NCBI GenBank assembly: GCA_012861695.1
Contig: JAAOOA010000066.1
Location: 920,501 to 984,500, forward strand
From: Trematomus loennbergii
Taxonomy: Eukaryota; Chordata; Actinopteri; Perciformes; Nototheniidae
Direction of reading: 5' to 3'
DNA length: 64,000 nucleotides
A program made the translations under genes and the position numbers. The notes beneath the pieces are model-generated. The model was not told where the DNA came from and ran no database searches. It worked only from the letters and a program-made list of their open reading frames with translations. Positions within the stretch are counted from its first letter, which is position 1. Every line of letters starts with the position of its first letter. Shown here piece after piece: positions 11,762 through 60,199 of the stretch.

Positions 11762-12207
11762 CAGAGGTGTAATGTAACTAAGTACAATTACTCAAGTTCT
11801 CTACTGAAGTAGAAAATTAGGTACTTGAACTTTGCTTGAGTATTATTAAATGACACTACTACATTTTTTTGTTAAATGTTGTATATTTTACTCCACTACA
11901 TCACAACATATTTAGTTACTAATCTGCACATTTAGGTTGATAAAAAATATAAATCAACACATAATTATGATAGGCTAAGCTTCCCATGTAGTGTATAAAG
12001 TAGTTGAAATGAACCCAACCTTCACAAGGTACAACATTGAAGTGATTATCTTGTGTTTAAAAGTACCTTTCTACATAAAAAGCAATTGTGATGCTTTTAA
12101 GTAGAATGAATGAACTACTTTTACTTGTAACTGAGTATTTTTACACTGTACTATTGCTATTTCTACTTTTACTTATAATCCGAATCTGAATAATTCTTTC
12201 ACCTCTG
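11762..12207. mobile_element. hAT-like MITE
   Basis: The ends are CAGAGGTGTAA and, inverted, TTTCACCTCTG. The interior has the taagtac / ttttacttgtaa phrases typical of a very common teleost MITE. Flanking octamers (tttttatg and cttttctg) agree at six of eight positions, as expected for an aged 8-bp hAT duplication. Confidence 0.7.
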
Positions 12208-14124
12208 CTTTTCTGTTAGAAACTATAATTCAACAAACATTAAAACAAGACCTAGCCTAGAAATCTGAAATATCAATGACGACATTTAAAATAAATGTTA
12301 AGAGCAGCAAATGCTATACATGTAGTTAGTCTTTTGAGACCTACTGAACTCACTGAGGTCTTCTTTTATAACTGCAGGCAGGAATGTCATCTGGATTATG
12401 TTTTCCTTTTTACATTTTAAAATGTTAAAAATGTTTTTATGGTTAAACTGAGGCGGTCATAGCTATAGATTCACAATTTTCATAGTCTGGCTTATAATTC
12501 CCCTGTTCATATTCCAGCATTGCTTTGTGTACATTCGGCAACTCCCTTGATACACTGCCATGTTGTGCAGTATGTGAATTATAAACATGAAATGTTGTCC
12601 CAATCACAAACAGCTGCTGTTTCTCCTAAGGAAGTCACGACTGCTGCTGTTAGCTTACCAGTTGACATTATCGTTTGAGGTAGCAAATCTTTTACAGTCT
12701 ACTCAACTAACCCGATATAATTAAAAGTGGCATCTAGGTGACAGTAGTACTGTGGTACATGTAAATATATAAATAAAACCATGTATAACTTTTGAATAGC
12801 GCTGTCTTGACGGGCGCGACCGTAGTGGCACCACTTCCGCTAGGTAGCCAAGATGGCGGTCGTCGAGTGTGAGAAGTGTCCACCGTTCCACACTGAACTT
12901 TTTGAACGTTATTAGAGCACCATCCTGGTACTGATAGTTACCTGCATTTTGCTAAGAGATAAGGGACAAACTCCACATTTGTGATTGTGTGCAAACAATG
13001 AATTCCAATTTGTATTTAAAAGTAAGAAAGTAAGAATCAACTGGATATTTTCCAAAAGCATCTACATCTGTAGCCATATCACAATTAGGTTTTGGTTTTT
13101 GGTTTTGGGCTCTGTAAAGGCACAATAGTACCAAAGCTGACCACCTCACTGTGACTTCAAGCTGCACTTAGTCACTGATTCCCTGTACAATTGTCACTTT
13201 TATATTTCTATTTGTATTCAATTTAAACAAAAGAGATACAACATTACACATACAACACCTTTTTCACCTTGGTTGATAAGTTTAAAAATGACCGACTATA
13301 TTCCCCTGCTTCCAGTCCTAAGCTTATGCTAGGCTAACCAATCCTGAATCAAAATCTATACTTCCCACTATTTCCTCAAAAAAGTGGAGCTAATCCTAAC
13401 CTGTCCTCCCAAACAGAATCTTATATCTGAAACATATGGGTCAGGGAACAGGAAATTGAAAAAAGAAGAGCTGTATCTAGAAATGCAGATACATCGCAAG
13501 GCATTTGTATGGAGCCAGTGATGAACTTCGATCTTCAGTACAGATCATATATTGTTGGCTCTGAGTATACAGACATGTTCAAAGAAGAGTAGTATGTGAT
13601 ACAGGTGGGATTAGTGCAGAGAACAGAGAGAGGGTGAATGATGAGAAGTGTTTCACTGTTAACATGCTTTGGGTTCTAGACTGCTTCTAATCACCAACAA
13701 AGATTAAAGGCTGAACCTCGGCATGGAACATAATCTGACTAGCAGCTCAAACACAGCACTGACATGAAATCCTTTGTCATTTGGGTCAGATGCTTAACAT
13801 TAAAGGAGCAGGACCGTCACCACCAGAATCCAGGTCAGTGAGTGAGCAGACAACACAATGGCAGCAGCAGGCAGATGTTTTCAGTGAAAAAGCTCTAGAA
13901 AGCCATCATACAAACAGCAGCAAACAGAATATAGACACAGTTTAAGAGTAGTTCAGAACATAGAGGAGCATGTAACCCTAACCCCAAGAGACAGAGAGGT
14001 ACCTCAGAAGGTGGTGGAGTCCAAACAAAGCTAGAAGAGAATGAGTATTGTACTACAGGTGGTCAGAACATGACTCCAAATACATGCTAATGCAGCATTT
14101 TGGCATAATCAATACCTGATTCGG
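12208..14124. other. Non-coding, putative ankrd6 first intron
   Basis: No ankyrin-coding segment was found here, although mammalian ANKRD6 has two further N-terminal repeats. The stretch at about 12805-12920 (ccaagatggcggtcg) looks like part of a dispersed repeat. Otherwise nothing was seen. Confidence 0.4.
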
Positions 14125-14132
14125 ATAGGCAT

Positions 14133-14613
14133 CAGAGGTGGGAGAAATGCTCAGATCTTGTACTTAAGTCAAAATAAAACTACCAGAGTATAGGAATACT
14201 CTGTTCAATTGTAAAGGTCCTTCAATCAAAATGTTACTCAAGTAAAAGTAGAAAAGTATTAGCATCAAAATATAGTTAAAGTAGCGACAGTAAAAGTAGT
14301 GATTGTGCAGATTGGTCCATTTCAGAATAATATATATGATATGTTTTATAATGATTGATCATGAAAGTGTTCTCAAAGCTGGTAAAGGTGCAGCTAGTTT
14401 GAATGACTTTGTATACTGCAGGGTAGCTTGTGGATTTACTCCAGGTGGAACTAAAGTCTGATTTAACACTTGATTATATTTCACATCATTCATCCAAATC
14501 TGCAAAGTAACTAAAAGTATAAAACATTTAAATACTCGTGTATAGTACAAGTACCTTAAGATTGTACGAAGTACAGTACGTGAGTAAATGTACTTCGTTA
14601 CTTTCCATCTCTG
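14133..14613. mobile_element. hAT-like MITE
   Basis: The ends are CAGAGGTGGGAGAAA and, inverted, TACTTTCCATCTCTG, with aagtaaaagtag phrases inside. Flanking octamers ataggcat and ataagcaa match at six of eight positions. It is the same family as the fragment at 20267-20415. Confidence 0.75.
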
Positions 14614-14621
14614 ATAAGCAA

Positions 14622-15571
14622 GTCATTTTTCGTTATCTTCAAAATAATCTGGGCTACTCAGAAATAACAACTTCCTATTAAACCAACTTGATGAAGTCCA
14701 ATGTTCTATCTTGTTTTGCTCTGGTTTGGTCTCCACCAACTCTTTGTGTTATACAAACACACAACCTCACAAACACTTCCAGTGCCTCCAACGGCAAAAA
14801 CTGGGCCAGAAATGTTTTGAATGGCGACAAAGCATTGCTTGTTGCAGTTAACGACCGCGATAATATAAATTAACTCATCATATGAAATATTTGGTGTTAC
14901 TGATGACTCGTTTGGCAGTATTTCTTTTAACGTTATGCGATCACAGTGCAGGTACACTGTTCCACTTGTCACATGCACACTGTGGACTGTACATTTCCCC
15001 TCTATGGGACGAATGAAGGTTTCAAAGGCTTTATTGTCACATGCCAGATGCAACAGTGTAGATATGGCATGAACATCTTAAGTCCCAGGCTCCTCAGAAT
15101 AAAGGTATTCTGATATGTGCACATTACCCACTGTTTATCACAGTTGAAACATTAGAGATCTTTAGAAGCACCAGAGTTCTTCTAGATATAGTGACATGTT
15201 TAATTAAAAAATGTTTATTTAAAAAATGTTTGCACCTGGCCATCAAGTAGAAAAAGTTATTAGAGTCCAAAAGAGAAACATATGTAAAAACAGCTGTAAA
15301 AATAAACTATTCAATTCACAGGAAAGATATAGAAGCAATCCAGGCAATATTTCTTAAACGTATTTTGTCAGACGCCCACTTATCCGCCCACCCCCCTTAG
15401 CCTTTGCTATGGTCAAAGTCATAGTGTTGTTTGTGTCATTACACTAAAGCATGTTCTACTACTTCAGTGATTGTGTGATAAGCATGGAGTAAAGTACAGT
15501 GTCTGTTTGTGTACATGCATGCACACAGAGGACCGTAGGCCTGTGTGCATGAGTGTGTGTGTCAGCGTGAT
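14622..15571. other. Non-coding, nothing recognised
   Basis: Intronic or intergenic sequence before the first ankyrin exon. The phrase caaaggctttattgtcacatgcc near 15020 resembles a common teleost repeat tail. No splice-supported coding segment was found. Confidence 0.4.
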
Positions 15572-50809
<35,238 letters not shown>

Positions 50810-50905
50810 TGCGCCCTGACACCGACCAATGGATGATTGGATGAACTGCTGTACTTTGGTTGAACATTGAAAAACCCAGCAACTTCAACAGGAAAAGTAG
50901 AAAAT

Positions 50906-50914
50906 AGAAAATAA
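50906..50914 (+). terminator. Possible ankrd6 polyadenylation signal
   Basis: AATAAA within gaaaataaataatg, about 100 bases after the ankrd6 stop. The sequence is AT-rich, so this is a plausible but weak call. Confidence 0.4.
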
Positions 50915-52499
50915 ATAATGTATAAGGTTAATGTAAATAATAAGTAAATAGATCCAAGGATTTATACTGTATACAACTAACTGATACAAGTACAAAAGGA
51001 GGCTTTTGACTCACTGTCCAATTGCCATCCATGACCCCCCCCACCAGAGGTATCTGCAGCTGGCGCTCCGATGATCATGGAGTCGGTTCCTTCCTTCTGT
51101 AGACACACCCACAGGAGCAATGGGGTTAGGTATCTGGTCCAAGGACACTTCAACATGTCTGGGGATCAGACCACCCCCCTCTGATTGAGTAACATGGAGC
51201 TGGGTTGGGTTCCCACTCCCTGGGGGAACCTCTTCCCTTTATTTGTGGGCCCCTGGCCATTGGACAGGTGCCCACCCAAATATAAATATTAAGACAGTTT
51301 CACTTTTTTACTATTTAATTATTGTAGAAATGTGTGTTTTAAATTGCATATGGATATAAACTGAGGGTGGCAGTTTTAGAGTTGCTTTTGAGTCAAGTTC
51401 ACTCATTAATGTGTTTTAGTAAGACTTTGAGTTTCACTGCTAGCTGGATGGCAGATGTAATGTTTTTCATATTTATGTATAGTTTAGTTTAGTCAAGTTT
51501 TTGTACCCCTATAGTTCTTATCATAATACTTCACTGCAAGTTACATAAGGTTGGAGACCACACATGAACAGAACATAAAACATTATGCACAATATAGTCT
51601 GAGGCTCTTTAAGAACAAGAGTATGTCATTTCATAGTTTATCCAGATGTAAATGATGATGATACATTCCATTCAGTGATGTTTCCATTATCCATTTGGAA
51701 TACGAAAAAAAGGTCACATTATACCGATGCAAATATTCGCTTCGCTCTAATAGCTCGAGTTTCACCGCGGCTGTCAGCTGTGTTTACTCGCATCATTCAA
51801 ACAAGGCTGGCTCGGGGGCTACAACTACAACAAAATGAACATATTTGACCGTGATTTAATTGTAATACACGTTTCAAAATGATGCCGAAGTAACAACATA
51901 CTGATACCGGTTAGTAACAACCATGAATTAATGCTTTGACAAGTCTGCAGACAGACGGCAGGCGAAAAACCTTTTTAAATGCGTGTTTTCTGAATGGAGA
52001 TCGGATCGATCAGGCTAAGCTAACGTTATATATGCTCCGTATAAATCCTGGTCGTAATATTACCATTTATTGAAACAGCTAAATAACTTTTATCTGTGAA
52101 ATGTGCTTCAAACATTATTTATTATTATGTGGATGCCTCTTACCTTTTGTTTCGGTCCATGTGTTGTCATTGCTCCACCGTTCTCTGTTTTCATGCTTCC
52201 TGTATCTTTAAACTGTCTAAATAATGTAAAATTCCTTTGCATTATACGTAATTAAAGATTGTTGGATCAAGGTTTGATGTCACACACAGTAATTCCATTA
52301 AGGAGGGAATTGAATGTACAACAACAAAGTGTAGCATTAGTTTGGTACATAAAATCTAAATTTCTTATGAAGTAAAAAGTACATTTCCCCTCTGAATGAG
52401 TATAATTCAATTATGAGGTACCATTAAATACTAAATATTCATAGTGACATTATACTGTTACTTGCTAGGTACATGGAGTGCTGCAGTGATGATGTACTA

Positions 52500-52930
52500 T
52501 ATGTTTGTAGGTCGACCCCAAGGTCAGCTTCCTCAACAAGAACCAATGGGATTTTTCCATTGGGTTTCAGAATATTGCAGAGAATAAGATGTGCATTATA
52601 CTTATAAGTTTGAAATGCAATGGCCAGAAGTAAATAGCTAACGTTAGGCTATACACCAACTACATTACGTTAGCATGGCTGCGCATCACTTACGCTAAGC
52701 TAAAGGCGGCTAATTTCCGGCTTGATTACGGTATACATTCTCTTTCAATCACTTGTTAGCAACCACCTTTACACATAAATCTTCACCAGTAGGGTATTTA
52801 TTCAATTATGTTGTAGAACAAAACTTGAAAATCTGTACATTTGTGTTATCTGCAGTCCCTATTTTCAGAATCTAACCAAAAACTAATTTAAAAAACATTG
52901 ACCTAACCCCGAAGGTGCTAAAATGCTAAC
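52500..52930 (+). repeat. Dispersed repeat R, copy 2
   Basis: It shares gaatattgcagagaataag, gctaaaggcggctaat, cacttgttagcaaccac and the gtagaacaaaa block with the copies at 43440 and 61030. The stretch where those copies read agtctcattt is diverged here. Confidence 0.8.
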
Positions 52931-54129
52931 TCATTTCCTGGTTAAGGACTCATTCCTGGAGTATTATATTGCGATCACTGATTCAAGACAAACTTGTGGA
53001 TGAGTTGTGATGTCTGTCAACAAACAGGACAAAGTCCCGCCCTCGCCGCTCAGCTGTCAGTCAGGCGTGTGGGCGGGTCCTGATGGAGCGGAGGCTGGTT
53101 GTGTAATCCAATGATCCTGGGGTGACATTTGGCCTCAGCGACCACAGCCGCAGCTTCTGAGGGGAAAAATCAAATCAATGCTGCATTGACTGTCAGAGCG
53201 CGATGGAAACCTAATTAAAGGCCCTGCAGGCACAACTGGTCATTTTATGCAGCCAAGCACAGCGCTCTCAAATCAAGCCAGTAATATGTACCATTGCTTT
53301 ACTCTGTGCACTGAGGGGGGGGGGGGGGGGGGTCTGTGGGCCTCCCTGACCAGCATAGTGTCAGCATTCAATATGCTGCAGACAACATGGCATTTCATCA
53401 TTGTCATATTAGCATACACAACTGCATTCTGGTATACTGAGATAATTCATACTGTGGATAAGTCAATATAACTGATCTACAATGCAAAGCGTGGAGATTG
53501 CAGAATAAATCTTCTGCTTTGAGTGAAAAGTTAAAAATAATAGTACTTAATTAAATGCAGCATTAGGGACATATAGTTTGGCTTTGTTGTAAAAGTGTAA
53601 AAGTAGAATAAAATGATTTGCCTCTATTTTGATTCTGCACTCTATCATTAGTTTATATTGACACAGGATCAAAGGACTATGTGATTTAACATTGGATTGA
53701 AACCTGTTATGGCTGGTATTTCATACTACAACTGTCAATAAAAACAACATGTTAATATTTCAACATTATATTTCAGAAAATCTTTTGTTTGGTTATCGGA
53801 CCATAATTAAATATAATAATTGAAACAAATAAAAACATTTTTAAAATGTTGTATTAAGGGAGATTTGCATGTAAAAACCTCTTAGTTATAGTTATTAAGC
53901 TAAACAACTGTGTCTTACAGCTCTACTGATAGAATTCCTTAACCTAGTAAAGGCCTTAACCTAAAGAAGTGTTGAGTTAGGGGCAAATGCCTCACTGTGA
54001 CACCCAGGTCTCCCAGCAGATAACCAACACCACTTCCAGTCCGACATCAGGTCTGCTGCCTGATTCTGTTCCCCTGGGATGAATGCTTCAGATGTTTGTG
54101 GGACCACAGCAGCCGGGCCGAGCGTTTTA

Positions 54130-54330
54130 TCAACGCTTGATGTAAGCTGCTGCCATCATGCCATCTCTTACTGAAACATCTGTTTGCCACACAGCGACAG
54201 CTCCAGACAGTTTATGTGGAGGGACGTAGGTTTCTTTTTTCTGATTGTTTTCATGTGGAGCAGTCCCAAGGGGAAAACCATGAGAAGAACCATGAGAAGG
54301 CGCAGCCCCCCCTGAGGAGCACAACACATG
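54130..54330 (-). pseudogene. Possible retroelement RNase H trace
   Basis: Minus-strand fragments LMVFPLGLLHMKTI and LHINCLELSLCG resemble the RNase H region of DIRS-type and related elements (PLGLLHMR, HINCLEL). They lie in one short frame without further domains. It is a small decayed remnant at best. Confidence 0.35.
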
Positions 54331-55244
54331 TTCTGATTAACATTTCCATTCTGGCAGAGCACAGCTTTAGCCTCTGCTCCTAGTACTAGACTCCTGGTAC
54401 TAAGATGGGTTAAAAGCAGAGGCCAAATGTCACTGTGTGTGCTGTGTGCTCTGTGTGACCATTACAGAGGGTTTCATCCCTCCCAATCTATTCTATTCTA
54501 TTCTAGTGGCAGAATCCAGATATATTAGAGACTGGATAGTAGGCGGTGCTGAAAGGTTCTGAACGAATGTCACCGTGTGGAGTTCAGGTCTACTTTAAGG
54601 GGTCCAAAACACTACAGGTGGTCCAGGTTACCTCCAGGTATTTAGTTGTTCTGGTACACTCCGGAAAGAGAAGCAGAGGAATTGTTCTGTGTCTGATTGT
54701 TCCATGTAAAAAGACATCTTACTCTTCAGTACATGTCTGATCATTATTTCATTACATTATATTACATGGCATTTGGCTAACAATTTGATCCAAAGTGACT
54801 TACATACACCTGAATACCGTAGACATGCCTACGGGAGGAATTTGGGGTTAAGTCTCCTGCCCATGGACACTTTGACAAGGCCTGCAGAAAGGCCCTCGAT
54901 GTACGTGGGCGATCTCAGTTTTCTAGGGTTGGAAAATCCTTTCTTCAAATCTTAACATGAACCCATCAGCAACAACTCTTAGAGGGGGACGCCGACACGA
55001 AGTCAACTAAAAGATGCTGAGTAGAGTTGAGAGGAGATTTGTGGATGAGTCTCTGTTGGTCCATCACTACAAGTGACACCTAGTCATTTGACCTGTTTTA
55101 CAAAAGTATTGAGTGCTGCAGCTGAACCTACAAAGGAACACAAAGGTAATATCCTAGTCCTCTTGTGATCTTAATGTCAGATCATTTTTATTTTATTTGA
55201 TCACATGAACACTTTAACAATGTCCCTACACATACTTTGTTGGA

Positions 55245-55800
55245 TTAAATCAACATAGCATGGAGACAGGCAGTCATATAGCATATATATACACATCTAC
55301 ATTTTGGACCGTGTGCAGAGTAGCCGGAAGGATCTGTTCCATTATAAAAACACATTAAATAAATGGTGAGGCCTCCCGGTTGACTCAGTTTCATTTGTAT
55401 GTGGAGTGCAGGCCCTGTGAGGAACACCAGCCATAAACATCTCTCTGTCAGAGAGGATATTGATGGCACTGGTTGGAGTTGGCACTGCTGGCATGGGAGA
55501 GCGGTGGGGGGTAGGGGACATTGTCCCGTCAGGAGCCGATCAATGGTCACATCCTGTGAACCCTGCATGTAACACGGGAGAGCGCTCACAGCACCCAGCC
55601 AGCATACGCAGGAGACAAAGACCAGCAGAGCAGAGGGATGTGGACTGGAGTCTGGGACCGCGACAAGAGGAACACCAAACACCTCCATGGGGTAGCCATA
55701 CAGACACACGCAATTCCTGGGATGCTATTATAAACATGATGACGTGCACCAGGAGGCCGAGAGGGAACCCATACCACTGATATGTAAGTGCTGCTGAAGT
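55245..55800 (-). CDS. Unassigned ORF with hydrophobic segments
   Basis: A 154-residue minus-strand frame (55709-55245) contains a hydrophobic stretch (ALLVFVSCVCWLGAVSALPC). Just upstream, after an acceptor-like cttacatatcag (exon side from about 55780), another frame reads WYGFPLGLLVHVIMFIIAS. The two would join only with a frameshift. I recognise no family. It may be a decayed membrane-protein exon or chance. Confidence 0.2.
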
Positions 55801-57269
55801 CAATTCATTAATAGAGTCGTTTGATGTAAAGTAATGCAAGACATTGGTCAGTAAACATCATGTCAACAGTTTCTGAGATGGCTCAAATTGGCACCTGTAC
55901 ATTCTTTTTAGTATGGTACTGGATTATTGACCTGACAGAAAACCGCACTAAGCTCGGTGCATTTCATTTGCACACTCATTGAAGGGTCAATCCACCATGA
56001 CATCTAACGTGTAAGTTATTTTTAGGGCTGCAGTTACATTTTAAGCTGTGTAAAATGTTTATCCTCATGTGTTGCAGACGTAATGCATAGAAATTGGACA
56101 CTGGTAATTGCAAGGACATACTTCACATGAGTATGAGTACTCTAATGAATTTATCAAACGTCTTGATCCTATGTTAAAACATGGTGGTTGAAGTTTCTAA
56201 CACACCTAATCTCAATAAGACAATCTTTGGAGACATGGAAGTAACGTTCCATTTGAATGTTGAAACAAACGCTGCAGTTCTACAAACTGGAGTCTAATGT
56301 AAACCCTAAATGCAAATCAAACCTTTGCTTGATTATTTCAAATAAAACGCAAATATGTAACCACTGATTCTCAGCAAACGCCATCTTTTGATGCTTCAAA
56401 GTCCACATTTCCGTTAAAAGTGATATTTGTTACCATGGTGTTTTATTCCATAACATTGTTGATAGGATATAGTTGTTACAGGCAGTTCATACGTAACACA
56501 TCGAGTCACAGTGCCAGGCCACACATTGACTTTCTGCTTCTCTTTGGTCTGGGGCTCTTTTTTGCGTAGGCTGTGCAACACATGATTGACAGTTATCTCC
56601 TTCAGTCAGAGATCAGCATGAGCCCGGCTCCAGCGGATTGGACGTACACTCCACTTGCTCTCTCATTGGAGCTGCTGTTGTGATGTTTGGAAGTTTCAAG
56701 GGGAGCTACATCAACTTCTAAACACTGGTCCAGTATGTATCTCAATATATTCTCAGTGTAAAAGTTTTGATTCTGTTGATATGACCATTTTTTTTATTGT
56801 CAACAAATCCCATGTGCACATTCAAACTAACAATTCCTAATGTTTCATTCACAATAAACAGCTGTTTTTTTTATTTACTTAGCATTTAAAAAGAAACAAT
56901 GTATTTGTGAGCTCTTTCAGTCGTCCTCTTTTGAGTTGGAACCAATGAACTTTAGGAATAGTAGTCGTGCATACACAGTTTTACATCTAAAGGAAGTCAA
57001 AGGAGATTGGGATAAACTGTCACCTTTTTACATGTCCGATTATCTGACTGCTTCTGTGTCCTGCCCCATTGGATTTGTCTTAGGAGAGGTTGCTATGTCC
57101 CAAGATTTCAGTAGTCCTTCAGTGTAGCAAGTACACCGTTATCAATACCATGAGAGCTGATGGCCCAAGACACAAAAATAAAACTTGTAACCCGTCTTTT
57201 TCTCTAGAATTTCCCCTCAGCCTTGTCAGTAGCTCTGCTTTGATGTGTGTTCTGGTATTGTCTCCACAG

Positions 57270-58738
57270 TTTGAAGACATGTGGCAGTGAAGAGTGAGAA
57301 GCTGACCATGGGTGACTGGAACCTGCTGGGCAGCATCCTAGAAGAGGTCCACATTCATTCCACCATCGTGGGCAAGATCTGGCTCACCATCCTCTTCATC
57401 TTCCGCATGCTGATCCTGGGGGCCGCTGCCGAGGACGTTTGGGACGACGAGCAGTCCGAGTTCGTCTGCAACACGGACCAGCCGGGCTGCAAGGCGGTCT
57501 GCTACGACCGGGCCTTCCCCATCTCCCTCATCCGATTCTGGGTCCTGCAGGTCATCTTTGTCTCGGCGCCCTCGCTGGTCTACATGGGCCATGCCCTCTA
57601 CTGCATCCGATCGCTTGAGAAGGAGCGGCACCGCAGGAAGGCCCAGCTGAAGGAGGACCTGGACGAGTTTGAGCTGGATTCGGAGGAACATAGGCGTCTG
57701 GAGAGGGAGCTGAGGAAGCTGGACGAGCAGAAGAGGGTGAAGAAGGCTCCTCTCAGAGGCTCTCTGCTGAGAACCTACATCATCCATATCCTAACACGCT
57801 CTATGGTGGAGGTGTGCTTCATCCTGGGCCAGTATGTACTCTATGGTGTCCAACTGGAGCCCCTCTATAGGTGCGAGAGGCTGCCGTGCCCTAACAGCGT
57901 GGACTGTTACATCTCCAGGCCCACGGAGAAGACCATCTTCATGGTCTTCATGATCGCCATTGCTGGTGTGTCACTTTTCCTCAACCTTCTGGAAATATCC
58001 CACCTGGGCATCAGGAAAATCAAACAGACACTGTTTGGAGAGAGGTACACGGAGGAGGACAGTTTTATTTACAGGTCCAAGAAGAAGGCGTCTTTACCGC
58101 ACCTGTGTGTGACGAGTAATGCGTCGCCTCACAACGGGCCCCTGACTCAGACCTTCAAAGTGATTCCAGAGGCCGACATGAAGCCTCCTTACTACAACAG
58201 TGGGCTCAAAGCCAACCACGACACCACGAGACACAACAGCCTGGCCTATGTGGGACACACTCAGACCAACTATATCTGTCCCCAACCCAGGATGCCACCA
58301 AGGTCTGGCCAGAACTGTGCAGCCCCTCAAACCCATGAGGGTCAAGAGGTCCACATGGCTATGGTGGACCACCATCCAGCCTGGGCTTCTGCTGGAACCA
58401 TGGTAGAGGGGAGTGTAACAGGCCTCCTCGGGGACCCTTGTGAGGGAGAACAGACTCACCCCAGCCACCTGGAGGCTCTGCTGTCCGCTAGCACCTTTAG
58501 GCCCAGCGCCATCAGAGACCTGGACGAGGACAATCGAAGGGAGTCGATGGCGAGCGAGGGCCTGATCCACAACCCGAGGAAGACCAGCTTCATGATCAGG
58601 CCTCCGTCCGAGAGCCTGTCCTCCATCAGTGGCTCCACCAGCCAGTCCTTACATTCCTCAGAGGAGTCCGATGAGCTGGGCTCCCTGCAGGGGGACATGC
58701 CCATGATGCCGCCTGCCGGAGGCCGGAGGATGTCAATG
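57270..58738 (+). CDS. gja10: gja10 main coding exon
   Basis: Acceptor gtctccacag lies 38 bases before the ATG, so this exon starts in the 5' UTR as in most connexin genes. It ends RRMSM at a candidate GC donor (caatg|gcaagt). Reading through instead gives a short tail, [11 protein letters not shown], and a stop at 58772-58774. Confidence 0.88.
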
Positions 58739-59758
58739 GCAAGTCAAGAGCAGAGTGTCTCGTGTCTCATTTAACAGTAGTCCAAAACATCAGAAGAGAA
58801 GTTCTACAGAGCAGAGGGCTTCTGGTTTTCTGCTCATGCCCCACCAGGGTTTTATCCACCATTTCTGTGCTGAGTATAACAGTTGTTACCAGCTGATAGG
58901 GCTGCACAGTTATTCAAAATTGTATCAAAATTGCAATATGGTCTAGTGGAATATTGAAATGGCAGGAAACACAATATTTGTTAAAGGGTAAATATGTGTC
59001 AACACTTTTGAATGGAGTGTTGTAAAGCTGAAGACAGATCCCAGCCTATACATTGTATCCCACAGAAAAAGATTTGTTTAGTATAGATCCTTTAAAAAAA
59101 AAACACCATAATAATTTTATATATTTTTCAATGATATTGAGAACTAGGATTAAAGAATACTGAATATCGTGAATCATATCGCAATTGCAATATCGGTCAG
59201 ACTAACTGAAGTTATTTGTGCATCCCTACCAGCTGATATTGTATAATCAAAGAAGCAAAAGGGAGAAAAAAGACCAGGAAGATGACTCACTGGTAGAGTT
59301 ATGAGGTTGAACCAATAGGTTAAAGGAGAAAGTGTTTAGAGAGAGCAGAAGAGGTGTGGAGGTGCTTTGAATGAGACATTCATCTCTGCTGATCTGGATG
59401 AAGCCCAGTAGTGACAGACATCAGGAATCAGAAATAAAATAAGTATTACTACATCACATAGATACATAAACAATGATATCAATTATAAGAGGTGATTAAA
59501 TACATGTACAAATAAAATGAATGTGAATGTGACACAACATATCTACATGTATTTTACGAACAATTCAGTTGAACGTAATGTTCTCTTGTCTAACTGTGTT
59601 CATATGTGAACGAAACATTCATGTTCTGTTGATCTGTTCAAACACTCCACCATCACCAGCTACACCCTGTGTTCTACGTCCTGCTGCTCCAGTCTGAACC
59701 TGTCCTCTTGTCCTTTCAGAGCATGTTTCTGGATATCTCCTCTATCATGAAGAAGTGA
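57308..59758 (+). CDS. gja10: Connexin, GJA10-like (Cx62/Cx57 family)
   Basis: Connexins form hexameric hemichannels and gap junctions; the GJA10 group couples retinal horizontal cells (family knowledge). The protein begins [20 protein letters not shown]. It has four membrane helices (about residues 22-42, 77-97, 158-180, 208-232). Extracellular loop 1 has C54, C61, C65 (CX6CX3C) and loop 2 has C189, C194, C200 (CX4CX5C). The cytoplasmic loop is long and highly charged. A serine-rich C-tail follows. The main exon runs 57308-58738 and a last exon 59720-59758 adds [12 protein letters not shown], for 489 residues. The frame is intact. The start is the first ATG of the MGDW motif; upstream codons in the same frame lack an ATG. 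ankrd6 as neighbour supports the orthology. Confidence 0.9.
58739..59719 (+). other. gja10: Probable GC-AG intron of gja10
   Basis: The donor gcaagt fits the GC-donor consensus after the exon sequence. The acceptor is tcctctt...tcctttcag. Splicing joins codons in phase 0. The intron is 981 bases and holds no gene. Confidence 0.65.
59720..59758 (+). CDS. gja10: gja10 C-terminal mini-exon
   Basis: Thirteen codons after a good acceptor encode [12 protein letters not shown] and TGA. As I recall it, the C-terminus of mammalian GJA10 ends in a very similar SSIMKK motif encoded by a separate exon. Conservation of such a short tail suggests a binding site. Confidence 0.7.
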   Translation, partial: SMFLDISSIMKK

Positions 59759-60166
59759 AGCGTGGAGCCTCACATCATGGCGTCACAGCTGTGTTCCGCA
59801 AACTTTATCAGTGGTCCAGCCGTCAGCATGGAGTCATGATGGGGACAAAGCCAGTGGAGTCAGCCATGATGGGACAGCGGACTCAGCGCCGTAGGAACAC
59901 CAGATTTGGAATGGAAGCACCTTAGAAAGTCTACTTGTTGGTAGTAAAAGGACAGGATTGTGTTTATTTCTAATGTGTTCTAATGTGGACATCTTAATGG
60001 CTGATCATGGAGCAAACTCCTCAGAGGATCTACTAACTTGTGTAACATGGACGTTATGATCTTTAAATACTTTTTCTAACACTTGATTAGAGTCATGTGT
60101 ATCTGTGTATAGTCATTTATATACGGTCATTTCATGAGAGATGATGATGCTTTATATTGTATTCAC

Positions 60167-60172
60167 ATTAAA
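60167..60172 (+). terminator. Possible gja10 polyadenylation signal
   Basis: ATTAAA in cacattaaatgc, about 410 bases after the mini-exon stop. It is the first reasonable signal after that exon. Confidence 0.4.
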
Positions 60173-60199
60173 TGCTTCTTAACAAAACAGCGGTCACTG

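Larger units (their letters stand above)
50920..57269. other. Intergenic region between ankrd6 and gja10
   Basis: Fragments of the SINE-type repeat appear at about 51100-51190 (cacccacaggagcaatgggg) and 54755-54880. There is repeat R at 52500-52930 and a poly-G tract at 53319-53332. A CTATT microsatellite lies at about 54489-54505. A weak minus-strand retroelement trace and one unassigned ORF are listed separately. A 5' untranslated exon of gja10 is expected here but I could not place it. Confidence 0.5.

Noticed and set aside
57338..58704. Minus-strand ORFs of 82 to 158 codons opposite gja10
   Set aside because: They are shadows of a GC-rich, intact connexin frame on the plus strand.
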